The notes under the pieces were generated by a model. The model searched no databases. It had not been told where the DNA came from and saw only the letters and a program-made list of their open reading frames with translations. A DNA stretch of 64,000 bases, from positions 75,371,519 to 75,435,518 of the forward strand of contig NC_080168.1 of assembly GCF_950295315.1 (NCBI RefSeq), written 5' to 3'. Positions 43,561-56,000 of this stretch are shown here, one piece after another (position 1 is the first letter of the stretch; every line of letters begins with the position of its first letter). Origin of the DNA: Erinaceus europaeus (Eukaryota; Chordata; Mammalia; Eulipotyphla; Erinaceidae). The position numbers and the translations under genes were made by a program.

Positions 43561-44740
43561 ACAAAGTGATATTTAAAAACTGATATGTTAAAGAATTATA
43601 CTTAAATGCACATATTTATTCACACATTATGTTATACAGACAACTAGAGTATTATGAACTTTCACTTCCATTGTTTATGGTAGTTAAAAGAGAAACAACA
43701 TAAATATCCATTTACAAAGGATAGATTCAATAAATCATAGCACATACATAAAATGATCTCTTATACAGCTAAACTGAGATCTCTATTTTTTTCACACTGA
43801 CAATATGTTTATGAGATGTGACCTAGTAGAATTTTTAAAAGGCAAGTTACAAAAAATATGTATTGTGTAATAATATGTACACTAAAGTAAGAAACTTTAA
43901 AAGTGTGTTAGTGAACAGAGAAAAGAGAATGGTAATGTACTATTAAGTAGAGGGAAAAATAATTCATTGTTTATATGAAAGCATTATATAACATGTATCT
44001 GGATTTTGTATAACCTTGTATTACATATACCGCTGGGAAAAAATTAAAGAGTACATACTTAAGTGAAAACTGTAAAACAATTGGCACATAAGGACAAGTA
44101 TATTAGATCTCCTCCAGGGGGTAAGAGTCTAAGCGGAGTCTTAAGGGCATAGGGAAGGGTAAGATACAGACAGTGTAGCTGGGGATCAAAGATAAGTAGT
44201 CCCACTGAGTTTTACCATAGACAGAAATTATCAAATTCTTCCTAAGGAGATCAGCAGGAATGAATAAGCCACCAGCACATACCAGCAGAAAGTATTTCAC
44301 AGGGTACAAAGCTATTATCATTCATCCTCAAAACCCCAAGAAATGTTGAGGGAGGATTCTGAAAAGCAGAAAAGAGAACATGGAAATAAAAGAGGAAAGT
44401 GAGGTGAGAGTAAATGCATAATGGCAAATAAAATATCATAAAAGAAAACCAGGATAACTTGTGAGAGGACTCATAACATATGACCAGTTTGCCAAAAGCC
44501 AGTCAGGCACAAAGCAATATGGCTCAAAGTCCATTAACCTGAAATCCACTTTCTTGCTTCCAAACAGCAATCTGAACTTCAAAATACAGTTTGTCTGCCT
44601 GTAACAAGTTCAGCACATATCAGATGGCAATCAGTGTTCCTTTATATCTTGTTAGTCTGTATTACCATGTCTCAAACACTCCTGAGAACTAGTGCAGTTA
44701 AACTGTTAAGTTACTGGGTCTTCCCCCAAAGCTTAGGGTA
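43561..44740. other. No recognisable feature
   Basis: AT-rich, single-copy-looking sequence of about 1.2 kb. Confidence 0.5.
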
Positions 44741-45612
44741 CTGGGAAGACTGACAGGAATTAAGAAGTACCCCTCACTGACTGTCCCATTCTCTGAAGGG
44801 AGTTTGAATCATCCTACTCTGTCACTAGACTAGTTCTGAAGTGAGTGCAGCCTAGAATGTTCCCAGCTGTGACTATGGACTGTGAGCTCAGTCTAACATG
44901 GAGTCAGAGGTTGTACAGGCTCTCATGCTAAAAATGAATAGATATGGGTCCTGGGTTAGATCACTATGGTAAAATTAATTGCATTTATATATCTCTCTGC
45001 CTTTAATCCTGCTATCTAGTTCTATTCTCAACACTATCTTCTCAGACAATATTTATAGTCCACCCCCAGATATTAGCTCTCAAGCTCAAGCAAAGATTAT
45101 TAAGACATAGGCTCATAGGAACATTCCTAAAATAAAATTCCTAGTTTCCTTATACTCTAAGGTCCCTACTTTCATCTGCTGTATTCCTAATTTATGGTTC
45201 CTGTTTATTAAATATTTTGTCCTGCTTTCCATCTCACTACATTTTAGCCATCATGTTCCAGATTCTACAATGATTCCATCCTGAACTCCATGGAGAGATG
45301 ACCTCAACAATGCTTCTTGGTACCTCACCTTTCCAGAGCCCTACTCCACTAGGGAAAGGCAGAAACAGGCTGGGGGTATAAATTAACCTGTCAATGCACA
45401 TGTCCAGCAGAGAAACAATTTCAGAAGTCAAAACTCCCACCTTCTGTAACCCCCCCATTGTGGCCCATACGCTCAGAGGGGTAAACAATGGGGAAGGTTA
45501 TAGTGGAGAGGATGTGACACAAAACTCTGGTGGTGGGAGCTACATAGAATTACACCCCAATTATTTCACAATCTTGTAAATCAGTATTAAATCACTAATA
45601 AAAATTAAAATC
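44741..45612 (+). mobile_element. Old L1 3' UTR, 5'-truncated
   Basis: Old-type blocks in order: 'ctagaatgttcccagctgtg', 'ttagctctcaagctcaagc', 'gccatcatgttccagattc', 'ccctactccactagggaaag', 'ccatacgctcagaggggt', ending near 'aaatcactaataaaaatt'. Confidence 0.75.
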
Positions 45613-45759
45613 ATTCATTTAAGGCAAAAATTACCTCTCAGTATAAAAAGTAGATTGACTATCTCTGTGAATGACAAGCACATCAAAACCAAAACAGGTT
45701 CCTAGTTTGATTAGTGGGTATAATTTCAAAGGCTTGTAAGATTCAAATTGTAAACAAGG

Positions 45760-46005
45760 AGGTCAGGAGATATCTCACCCAGTGAAGTGCTGGCTTTGCA
45801 TGTGCAAGGAACCAGATTGAACTCTTGCAGTCATGTGGAGCATTTACAAAGGGGAAACTTCACAGGTGGCAGAGCAGTGCTCTGGTATCCTTTATTCCTC
45901 CCTCTCTGTCTTTCACCATATGTACTGAAGACAGAAAGAAAATATAATCCATGAGGATCAATGAAATCGTGCGTACACAGATCACCAGCAATGACACAAA
46001 AACAA
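45760..46005 (+). mobile_element. SINE type 3, plus strand
   Basis: 'ggtcaggagatatctcaccc', 'agattgaactcttgcagtc', 'gggaaacttcacaggtggc', a CT block and 'gatcaatgaaatcgtgcg' before an A-rich end. Confidence 0.75.
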
Positions 46006-48599
46006 AACAAAAATTCAATAGACAAGTGATAACTCAGTACCTGGGACATAATAGATAACAGCTATTTTTCAGTGAGAAATTAACCAATATGGCATGGTAC
46101 CATGCACCATATTTCCCTGCAGGAAAAGAAGGTAGACAATAGGGTAAATTTCTGCTGGATTCAATCACTGTCATAGTGTCATGTAAATTTCCTTTTGGTA
46201 TCAAATTTCACACTTATAACTTCTCCTGTACATAAACTCTCCACAAGGAAGCTTCTTGGAATATATAATTCACTTCTCAACCATGAACCTCTGTACTTCT
46301 TGCCGTTTATCTGTAAAACTATAAGGTGGAAGGGGAGAAACCATGGCACACCCAATAAAGTACACATGTTATGATTCAAGAAGAGATTTAGGTTCAATCC
46401 CTTGGTTTCCACCTAAGTATGTGGGGGAAAACTTCATGAGCTGGGAAGCATTGCTACAGGTATCTCTCTTTCCTCTCTAGCTCCCCCTCTATCAGTCTTT
46501 CTTCCACCTATTTTAAAAAATAAGAAAAGGATCTACTGAAAAAGCTACAGCAATATTAACACAGTAATAGTAGGGTATTTTAACACCATACTTTCTCAAC
46601 TGAACAGATCATCTATGCAGAGAGTAAATAAGAAATGAGGGAATTTAATGAAGAGATAAACTAGTACTTTTTTTCAGAGTCATTCACCACATGAAACTAT
46701 AATACACAGTCTATTCAAGTTGACATGGGTCATTCTCAAGAACAGATCATATGTTAGGCCACAAAAAAAGACAGTATCAACAAACTCAAGAGCACTGAGA
46801 TCATCCCAAGCATGTTCTCAGACTACAGTGGAATTAAATTAATACTTAACAAGCAAAAAATAAGTGAAAGCCCCCAAACATGGAAACAACAGTATATGAC
46901 TTAATAACTACTGAGTCAGAGAGGAAATTAATGAAGAAATAAAAAATTTTCAAGAATTAAATGAAAATGAAAACACAAGCTATCGAAATATTTGGGATAC
47001 AGCTAAGGCAGTACTGAGAGAGAACTCATAGCCATACAAGCACACATTAGGAAACAAGAAAATACTCAAACAACCTGACTACACACCTTAAAGACTCAGA
47101 AGATGACAAAGGAACCCTAAAGCAACCAGAAGGACTGAAATAACTAAAATATGGGCAGAAATAAACATGAAATAAGAAAACCAAACCAAAGATCAATGAA
47201 AGAACAACAAAGCTAAATATTGGTTCTTTGAAAGAGTAAATAAAAGTGACAAACCTTTAGCCAGACACACACACACACACGGAGAAGACTCAAATAGGAT
47301 TGTAAATGAAAGAGGGGATATCACAACAGACACCACAGAAATCCAACATATCATGTGAGGCTTCTATGAACAACTATATGCCACCAAGCTAGATAACCTG
47401 GAAGAAATAGACAAGTTCCTAGATACCTACAAACTTCCAAAATTAAACAAAGAAGAACTATAACATATTAATAGGTCAATTACAAAGAAATTGAAAAAGT
47501 TATCAAAAGCCTTCCCAACAATAAAAGTCCTTTGGCAGATGGTTTTACACATGAATTCTACAAATCTGCAAGGAAGAGTTCGTACCTCTACTTTCAAAAT
47601 TCTTCCAAAAGACTGAATACACAGGAATACTCCCTTTCAGCTTCTATGAAGCCAACATCACTCTGATACCAAAAGCACACAGGGATACAACAAAAAAGAA
47701 ACTACAGACCAAAATCTTTGGTGAACATAAATACTAAATATTGAAAAAAAAATTCTAGACAACCAGATACAGAAGTATATTTAAAAAGATTATTCATTAA
47801 GACCAAGTTGGGTTTATGCCAAGGATGCAAAGTTGGTTTAATATATATAAATCAATCAATGTGACCCACCACATCAATAACAACAAGACCAAAAACCATG
47901 ATAATCTCAATAGATGCAGAGAAAGCCTTTGATAAAATTCAACATCTCTTTATGAGCACAACCCTACAGTAAATGGGAATAGATAGAAAAGTCCTCAAGA
48001 TAGTAAAGTCCATATATAGCAAGCTACAGCAAACATCATACTCAATGGTGAAAAACTAGAAGCATTCCCCCTCAGATCAGGTACTAGACAGGAATGCCCA
48101 CTATCACCATTACTATTCAACATACTATTGGAAGTTCTTGCCATAGCAATCAGGCAGGAGCAAGGAATTAAAGGAATACAGATTGGAGAAGAAGAAGACG
48201 AACTCTCCCTATTAGCAGATGCTATGATAGTATACACATAAAAACCAAAAGAATCCAGCAGGAAGCTCTTGGAAATTATCAGGCAATATAGTAAGGAGTC
48301 AGCCTACAAAATTAACATATAAAAGTTAGTGGCATTCCTCTATGCAAACACTAAATTAACAGAAAAGGAAATCTGGAAATTAATCCCTTTTATTATAGCA
48401 GCAAAAACAATAAAATGTCTAGGAATAAACCTATCAAAAGAAGTAAAAGACTTGTATACTAAAAATTACGAGTCACTACTCAAGGAAATAGAAAAAGACA
48501 CAAAGAAGTGGAAAGATATTCCATGTTTATGGGTTGGATGAGTTAACATCATAAAAATCAATATATTGCCCTGAGCCATTTACAAATTAATGCAATCCC

Positions 48600-48652
48600 A
48601 GGGGGGCAGGCAGTGGTGCACCAGATTGAGCACATAGGACCCACGCAAGGAT
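48600..48652 (+). mobile_element. SINE type 1 head fragment at a deletion in L1-4
   Basis: Only the head 'ggggggcaggcagtggtgca' to 'cccacgcaaggatcc' is present. L1 sequence resumes after it about 300 bp further along than where it stopped (compare L1-2 19725 and 20025). Confidence 0.65.
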
Positions 48653-48952
48653 CCTAGTGCCCAGACTATTAAATGGGGAAAGCAGAGTCTCTTCAACAAA
48701 TGGTGTTAGCAAAATTGGGTTGAAACATGCAGAATAATGAAACTGAATCACACATTTCACCAGACACAACAAAATTCCAGAATGATCAAGGACTTGGATG
48801 TTAGATCAGAAACTATCAAATACTTAGATGAAAATATTGGCAGAACTCTTTTCCATCTAAATTTTAGAAGCATCTTCAATGATACAAATTACAAAGAAGA
48901 CTAAAACAAAAGTAAACCAATGGGACTACACCAAATTAAAAAGCTTCTGTGA

Positions 48953-49255
48953 AGGATCCAAGCGGTAATGCACCAGGTTAATTGCACATAGTGCATAGTG
49001 CAAGGACCCACACAAAGATCTCAGTTTGAGCCTCCAGCTTGCCATTTGCAGAGGAGGTCACTTTGCAAGCAGTGTAGCAGGTCTACAGATGTCCATGTTT
49101 CTCACCCCCTCTGTCTTCTATCTCAATTTCTTTCAATACTATCTAACAACAACAAAATGGGAAAGATGGGACCAGAAGCAGTGGATTCGTGATACAGGCA
49201 CCGAGCCCAAGCCCCAGCCCCAGCCCCAACAATAATTCTGGAGGCAAAAAAAAAA
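48953..49255 (+). mobile_element. SINE type 1L, plus strand
   Basis: Head 'gatccaagcggtaatgcacc', 'gaggaggtcactttgcaagc', 'caatactatctaacaacaac', then the extra block 'gcagtggattcgtgatac' with a short ccccag repeat and 'aataattctggaggc' before the A tail. Inserted in L1-4 ORF2. Confidence 0.88.
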
Positions 49256-49269
49256 AAATACTGAAGAGC

Positions 49270-49537
49270 AAAAGAAACCACCACCCGGGGGCCGGCGGTG
49301 GTGCAGGTAGAAGCCAAGGAAGGGTGTAAGGATCCTGGCTCCAACCCACAGCTCCCCACCTGCAGGGGGCATCGCTTCATGGGCATTGAGTCAGGTTTGC
49401 AGGTGTCTGTCTTTCTCTCCCCCTCTGTCTTCCCCTCCTCTCTCCATTTCTCTTTGTCCTATCCAACAATGACAACATCAGTAACACCAACAATAATAGC
49501 TACAACAACAATAATAAAAAAAAAGAAACCACCACCC
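49270..49537 (+). mobile_element. SINE type 1 with 17-bp TSD, plus strand
   Basis: Body 49287-49520. The TSD aaaagaaaccaccaccc is perfect at 49270-49286 and 49521-49537. The head is 'gggggccggcggtggtgcag' and the rest follows type 1 order to an AAT-rich tail. Confidence 0.93.
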
Positions 49538-50127
49538 AAAGAGATCTCCCACAGAATGGGAGAAGATCTTTACATGCCATACATCAGACATGAGGCTAAT
49601 AACCAAAACATATAAAGAACTCGCCAAACTCAGCAAAAAGAAAACAAATGAACTCAAACAAAAGTGGGGGATAGGATATGAACAGAATATTCACCACATA
49701 AGAAATACAAAAGGCCAACAAGCATATGAAAAATGCTCTGTCATTGATTGTCAGAGAAATGCAAAGACAACAATGAGATACTACTTCATTCCTATGAGAA
49801 TGTCATCAGAAACAATAGCAACAACAAATGCTGGAGAGGTTGTGGAGACAAAGGAACTCTCCTACACTGCTGATGGGTACGTAAATTGATCCAACTCTGG
49901 TGGAGAGCAGTCTGTAGAACTCTTAGAAAAATAGAAGTGGACCTTCCCTATGACCCTGCAACCAAACACATCCATCTAAAAAGTGTATACATATGTTTAT
50001 AGCAACACAATTTGTAACAGCCAAAACCTGGAAACAACCTAGGTATCCAACAACAGATGAGTGTCTGAGAAAGTTGTGTATATATACACAATGGAATACT
50101 ATTCAGCTATCTAAAAAGGTGATTTTA

Positions 50128-50432
50128 CTTTCTTTCACGTTCTTTTTCTTTTTAAAATTTTATTGATTCCCTTTTGTTGCCCTTGTTGTTTTATTGTTGT
50201 AGTTATTATTGTTGTCATCATTGTTAGATTGGACAGAGAGAAATGGAGAGAGGAGGGGAAGACAGAGAGGAGGAGAGAAAGAGACACCTGCAGACCTGCT
50301 TCACCGCCTGTGAAGTGACTCCCCTGCAGATGGGGAGCCAGGGGCTCGAATCGGGATCCTTACGCTGGTCCCTGCACTTTGCGCCACACACACTTAACCA
50401 GCTGCGCTACCGCCTGATTCCCTTTCTATCAC
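50128..50432 (-). mobile_element. SINE type 1 with TSD, minus strand
   Basis: Body 50139-50421 with TSD ctttctttcac (50128-50138) and ctttctatcac (50422-50432). The reversed order is intact, from the tail 'cccttttgttgcccttgttg' to the head 'gggaatcaggcggtagcgca'. Confidence 0.92.
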
Positions 50433-50535
50433 TTTCATCTAGGATGAAGCTTGATGGAATAATGTTAAGTGAGTTAAGTCAGAAAGAGAAAGATGAATAT
50501 GGGATGATCTCATTCATAGACAGAAGTTGAAAAAT

Positions 50536-50884
50536 GCTACTATGACACTGACCTGCGTTCCCTGGACTGAAGACCTCACCAATGTGTCCTGGAACCCCAT
50601 CTCCCCAGAGTCCTACCCGACTAGGGAAAAGTAGAGACAGGGTGGGTGTATGGATTGACCTGTCAACACCCATGTCAAGCAGGGAAGCAATTATAGAAGC
50701 CAGACCTCCGACCTTTAGTGCCCCATAAAGATCTTTGGTCCATACTCCCAGAGGGATAAAGAAGAGAGAAGCTTCCAATGGAGGTATGGGATATAGCACT
50801 CTGGTGGTGGGAACTGTATGAATTGTACCCCTCTTATACCACAATATTGTTGATCTTTATGAAATCACTAATAATAAAAAAGAA
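50536..50884 (+). mobile_element. 5'-truncated L1 3' UTR fragment inserted in the L1-4 3' UTR
   Basis: Distal old-type UTR text ('aatgtgtcctggaaccccat' to 'aaatcactaataataaaaa') inserted just after the L1-4 stop, with a TSD of aagttgaaaaat (50524-50535) and aagttgaagaat (50885-50896). Confidence 0.82.
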
Positions 50885-50956
50885 AAGTTGAAGAATTAGA
50901 AAACACAAAGCAGAACTTAGATTGGGTTTGGTGTATTGCACCAAAGTAAGACACTT

Positions 50957-50971
50957 GGGTGGGAGGGAGGG
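50957..50971 (+). other. G-quadruplex motif in L1-4 3' UTR
   Basis: gggtgggagggaggg: four G3 tracts with one-base loops, in the same UTR position as in L1-2. Confidence 0.9.
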
Positions 50972-50994
50972 TTCAGAAAAAAAATAAAAATAAT

Positions 50995-51007
50995 AAAAGG
51001 AAAATGG
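50995..51007 (+). repeat. Left TSD of L1-5
   Basis: aaaaggaaaatgg, repeated at 58223-58235. It is part of the split SINE's linker. Confidence 0.85.
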
Positions 51008-52072
51008 GCAGTGAAAGGAAAGGGTTTTTTTTCTGTATTTATTTTTAATTATTTAATTAACTATGCGGGGTGAGGTTGGGGTGGGTTGGCAACTTAGAAA
51101 GAAAAAAGGCCAGAGGTTTCAAAAGGGTATAGATTTAGAATTAATGATACTCCCTGGTGGGACAGGAATTTGGTAAAGAAAAGGAGCTCCTAGCAGGGGA
51201 TCCTGCTAGGAGCTGGTCCCCAGGGACTAGTTATGGGGGGGGGAAGGAGGTATGCTTGGAAATTAAAAGGAAGAAAAAAATTTTTCCCCTTTTTTCCTAC
51301 TCTAATTATTAACCCAAATTAAGTTATACTCACCTCCTTGGTGTCACTGCTAGGACCCCTTATTGGCTGGCCTAGTAAAGGCAAAAAATCCTACCGTTTC
51401 CAGGAGATGTGGTCTTTTTTCTCTCTCTCTCTCTCTCTTTTTTTTTCTTTTTCTCATTCTTGTCATCCTTTCTTCCTTAATCCTACAGCATCTAAAGTCA
51501 CAGCCCTCAGCCCCCACACCACCAAACAGTGTCCTTTTTTGAATTCACTGATACATATTTGGGAATTTCCTTTCACTGCTCTTTAATTACAGCTCTTTTT
51601 CTTATCTTTTCCATTTTCTCTCTCTTGCCTCTTTTTTTTTTTATCTTGTCATACACTTCTTCCTTCTTCTTTGCCTTTCTGAATTTGTGAATTATTTTGG
51701 GGAAGAAATCTGACTCAGAGTGAACTCTCTATGCGTGTATCACTGCTCTAGTTCCCTTTCCCCTCTTGTTACCCCTAGAATATACAGTGGATAGTATATT
51801 TGCATAACTGTCTATTCTTGCTATCCGTTCTTTCTTTTTTCTATCATCTTCACTGGGATTTGGTTACTATTTATTCACGGACTGGAGAAATTGTTTGGCT
51901 AACTGGTAACGATTAAACTGCTTCAATACTTGCTTCAGTTGCTACTGTAATTCCTGAGGTTGGTGAATGCAATTGTCATAAAAGTATTTAGTACAGTGTT
52001 ACTTGTACTCAAGACAAAACAACTGAGGAACAACAGAGCATTAAAAAAAAAAGAAACACATAAATAAAAAAA
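51008..52072 (+). promoter_or_regulatory. L1-5 5' UTR with presumed internal promoter
   Basis: G-rich text near 51065-51090 and a G9 run near 51235, a perfect 13-bp hairpin (51185-51214), long pyrimidine tracts (51418-51475) and finally the A-rich leader shared with L1-1 from 51880. The sequence differs completely from the L1-2 5' UTR, so two promoter types coexist in this genome. Confidence 0.75.
51185..51214. other. Perfect 13-bp inverted repeat in L1-5 5' UTR
   Basis: agctcctagcagg, spacer ggat, cctgctaggagct. The RNA could fold as a 13-bp stem with a 4-base loop. A second small stem (gtccc-cag-ggac) follows at about 51217. Confidence 0.95.
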
Positions 52073-52987
52073 TGGGTAGATCAAAAACAAAAAAAAACTA
52101 CTACTCCAATGAATGAAGACAAGAGCCCAGAAGAAACTACAAATCAGCCAGAAGTAACCATAGATAAGAAAAGCATGCAAGCAATAATAAACTTATTAAT
52201 CACAGAAATGAAAACAACATTGGAGGAAAGGAATGGCAGTATTAGGGAAACAACAGTTGAGACCCCCAAGGAAAATACTGATTAACTTGAGGCAATTAGA
52301 GAACTGAAAGCTGAAATAGCTGTAATGAAGAAAGAAGCAGAGGCAAGGGAAAGCAGACTAACAGAAGCAGAAAACAGAATTAGTCAGACAGAGGATGAGT
52401 TAGAGAAAACTAAGAAACAGGTAAAAGAGCTTAAAAAGAGATTGAGAGACACTGAAAATAACAACAGAGACATATGGGATGATCTCAAAAGAAGTAACAT
52501 TCGTATAATTGGCCTGCCAGAGGAAGAAAGAGAGGAAGGGGAAGCAAACATTCTAGAGGAAATAATAGAAGAAAACTTCCCAGACCTGAATAACAGAAAG
52601 GACATCAAGAATCAAGAGGCCCAGAGGGTTACAAACAGAATCAACCCAGACCTGAAGATACCAAGACACATCATAATCACAATGAGAAGAAGTAAGGATA
52701 AAGAAAGGATCCTAAAGGCTGCAGGAGAGAAACAAAAAGTCACATACAGGGGAAAACACACACAAATATCTGCAGACTTCTCCACTCAAACTCTAAAAGC
52801 CAGAAGGGAATGGCAAGATATCTATGGAACCCTGAATAAAAAAGGGTTTCAACCAAGGATAATATATCCTGCTAGACTTTTATTCAAACTAGATGGAGGG
52901 ATCAAAGCCTTCTTAGACAAACAACAGTTAAAGGAGGCAACCATCACAAAGCCGGCCCTGAAAGAGGTTCTGAAAGACCTCTTATAA
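52073..52987 (+). pseudogene. L1-5 ORF1, broken near the start
   Basis: ATG at 52073 gives MGRSKTKK, then an A-run frameshift (52089-52099) and a TAA at about 52283 (L1-1 has TAT). From 52325 the frame is open for 220 codons, with the coiled coil, 'SNIRIIGLPEEEREEGE', 'PRHIIITMRRSKDKERIL' and the end 'PALKEVLKDLL'. Confidence 0.9.
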
Positions 52988-53050
52988 ACAAGAACATCAC
53001 TATAATACTGGCAATATATCAGAGCAAACAAAAAAAAATTTTTTTGAACA

Positions 53051-56000
53051 ATGGCACTACAATGCATTAAATCCATAATATCAATAAACATCAGTGGCTT
53101 AAACTCACCCATCAAAAGGCACAGGGAGGGGGAAGAATCAGAAAACATAACCCAACCATATGCTGCTTGCAAGAATCCCATCTGACACAACAAGATAAAC
53201 ACAGACTTAAAGTGAAAGGATGGAAAACTATCATACAGGCTAACGGACCACAAAAGAGGGCAGGAACAGATATTCTCATCTCAGACACAATAGATTTTAA
53301 ATTAAATAAAGTAATAAAAGATAGGCAAGGACATTACATAATGATTAAAAGATCAATCAGCCAAGAAGACTTAAAAATTATTAACATATATGCACCCAAT
53401 GAGGGACCATCTAAATACATCAAGCACCTACTGAAAGAACTTCAAATATATATCAATAGTAATACAATAATAGTGGGAGACTTCAATACCCCACTCTTAC
53501 ACTTAGACAGATCAATAAAGCAGATAACCAATAAAGATAAAAGAGAACTGAATGAAGAGATTGACAGACTAGACGTCTTGGATATTTTCAGACTCCTTCA
53601 CCCCAAAAAACTGGAATACACCTTCTTTTCAAATCCACATAACACATACTCAATGATAGACCACATGTTAGGCCACAAAGACAGCATCAATAAATTCAAG
53701 AGCATTGAAATCATCCCAAGTATCTTCTCAGACCACAGTGGAGTAAAACTAACATTTAACAACAAACAGAAAATTATTAAAAGTCACAGAATTTGGAAAC
53801 TAAACAACATACTCCTTAAGAACCACTGGGTCAGAGACTCACTCAAGCAGGAAATTCAAATGTTCCTGGAAACTAATGAAAATGAAGACACAACCTATCA
53901 AAATATTTGGGACACAGCTAAAGCAGTACTGAGAGGGGAACTTATAGCCATACAATCACATATTAAACACCAAAAAGAAGATCAAATGAACGACCTTACT
54001 GCACACCTCAAAGACTTAGAGGAAGAGGAACAAAGGAACCCTAAAGCAACCAGAAGGACAGAAATCACTAAAGTTAGAGCAGAAATAAACAACATCGAAA
54101 ATGAAAGAACCATACAAAAGATCAATGAAGCCAAATGTTGGTTCTTTGAAAGATTAAACAAAATTGACAAACCCCTAGCCAGACTCACCAAACAAAAAAG
54201 AGAGAAGACTCAAATTAATAGAATTGTAAACGATGGAGGAGATATCCCAACTGACAACACAGAAATTCAGAGAATCCTGCGAAACTTCTATGAAGAACTA
54301 TACGTCACCAAGCTAGAGAATCTGGAAGAAATGGAACAATTCCTAGAAGCATATGCCCTTACAAAACTAAACCAAGAAGAGCTACAAAATCTAAATGCAC
54401 CAATCACAGAAAAAGAAATAGAAACGTTAAGAAATTCTTAACGTTATTAAGAATCTCCCCGACAACAAAAGTCCTGGACTAGATGGCTTCACAAATGAAT
54501 TCTAAAAAACTTTCAGGAAACAGTTAGTACCCATACTTCTTAAGCTTTTCCATAAGATTGAAGAAACAGGAATACTCCCTTCCACCTTCTATGAAGCCAA
54601 CATCACCCTGATACCAAAATCTGATAGGGACACAACAAAAAAGGAAAACTACAGACCAATATCTCTGATGAACACAGATGCCAAAATATTAAACAAGAAC
54701 TTGGCCACCGGATACAGCAACATATCAAAAAGATTGTTCATCATGACCAAGTCGGATTCATCCCAGGAATGCAAGATTGGTTCAACATCCGTAAGTCAAT
54801 CAATGTCATTCACCACATCAATAAAAGCAAAGCCAAAAACCACATGATTATCTCAATAGATGCAGAGAAAGCCTTTGACAAAATCCAACACCCATTCATG
54901 CTCAAAACTCTACAAAAAATAGGAATAGATAGGAAATTCCTCAAGATAGTGGAGTCTATATATAGCAAACCTACAGCCAACATCATACTCAATGGACAGA
55001 AGCTGAAAGCACTCCCCCTCAGATCGGGGACTAGACAGGGCTGTCCACTGTCACCGTTACTCTTCAACATAGTATTGGAAGTTCTTACCATATAAATCAG
55101 GCAAGAGAAAGAAATCAAAGGAATACAGATTGGAAGGGAAGAAGTCAAGCTCTCACTATTGGCAGATGATATGATCGTATACATAGAAAGACCTAAAGAA
55201 TGCAGCAGAAAATTACTGGAAGTTATTAGGCAATATAGCAAGGTATCAGGCTACAAAATCAATGTACAAAAATCAGTGGCATCTTTTTATGCATACACTA
55301 AATCTGAAGAAGAAGACATCCAGAAATCACTACCATTTGCTGTCTCAGCAAAATCAATCAAATACCTAGGAATAAAGTTGACCAAAGAAGTGAAATACTT
55401 GTATGCTGAAAACTATGAGTCGCTAATCAAGTAAATAGAAACTGATACCAAGAAATGGAAAGATATCCCATGCTCATGGATTGGAAGAATAAATATCACC
55501 TAAATGAATATTCTCCCCAGAGCCATATACAAATTTAATGCAATAACCATCAAAGTTCCACCAAGCTTCTTTAAGAGAATAGAACAAACACTACAATCAT
55601 TTATCTGGAACCTGAAAACACCTAGAATTGCCAAAACCATCTTGAGGAAAAGAAACAGAAATGGAGGCCTCACATTCCCAGATCTCAAACTATATTATAA
55701 AGCTATCATCATCAAATCAGCATGGTACTGGAACAAAAATAGACACACAGACCAGTGGAACAGAACTGAAAGCCCAGAAATAAATCTCCACACCTATGGA
55801 CATCTAATCTTTGATAAGGGGTCCCAAAGGATTAAATGGAAAAAGGAGGCTCTCTTCAATAAATGGTGCTGGGAAAAGTGGGTTGTAACATGCAGAAGAA
55901 TGAAATTGAACCACTTTCTCTCACCAGAAACAAAAATCATCTCCAAATGGATCAAAGACCTAGATGTCAGACCAGAAACAATAAAATACTTAGAGGAAAA

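Larger units (their letters stand above)
46531..50530 (+). pseudogene. L1-4 ORF2, heavily degenerate
   Basis: Many small indels break the frame. Recognisable parts: endonuclease 'SDYSGIKL'-like text near 46815, RT text near 47870-48260 and the terminal 'DEYGMISFIDRS' before the stop at 50528-50530. Motif C reads LADA (near 48213-48224) instead of FADD. A (CA)n of about 19 bp lies at 47262-47280. About 300 bp of the thumb/linker region is missing at 48600-48652, replaced by a SINE fragment. Confidence 0.85.
46531..50994 (+). mobile_element. L1-4: 5'-truncated, decayed L1
   Basis: Begins in the endonuclease part of ORF2 ('ctactgaaaaagctacagc'), runs to the ORF2 end at 50530 and through a short 3' UTR to an A-rich end at 50976-50994. 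It has accumulated three type 1 SINEs, a SINE fragment and an L1 UTR fragment. The junction repeat taagaaaagg (46521-46530) against ataaaagg (50993-51000) may be its TSD. Confidence 0.85.

Noticed and set aside
49139..49386. Leu/Gly-rich minus-strand frames
   Set aside because: Produced by the ccccag repeat and CT-rich parts of two SINEs.
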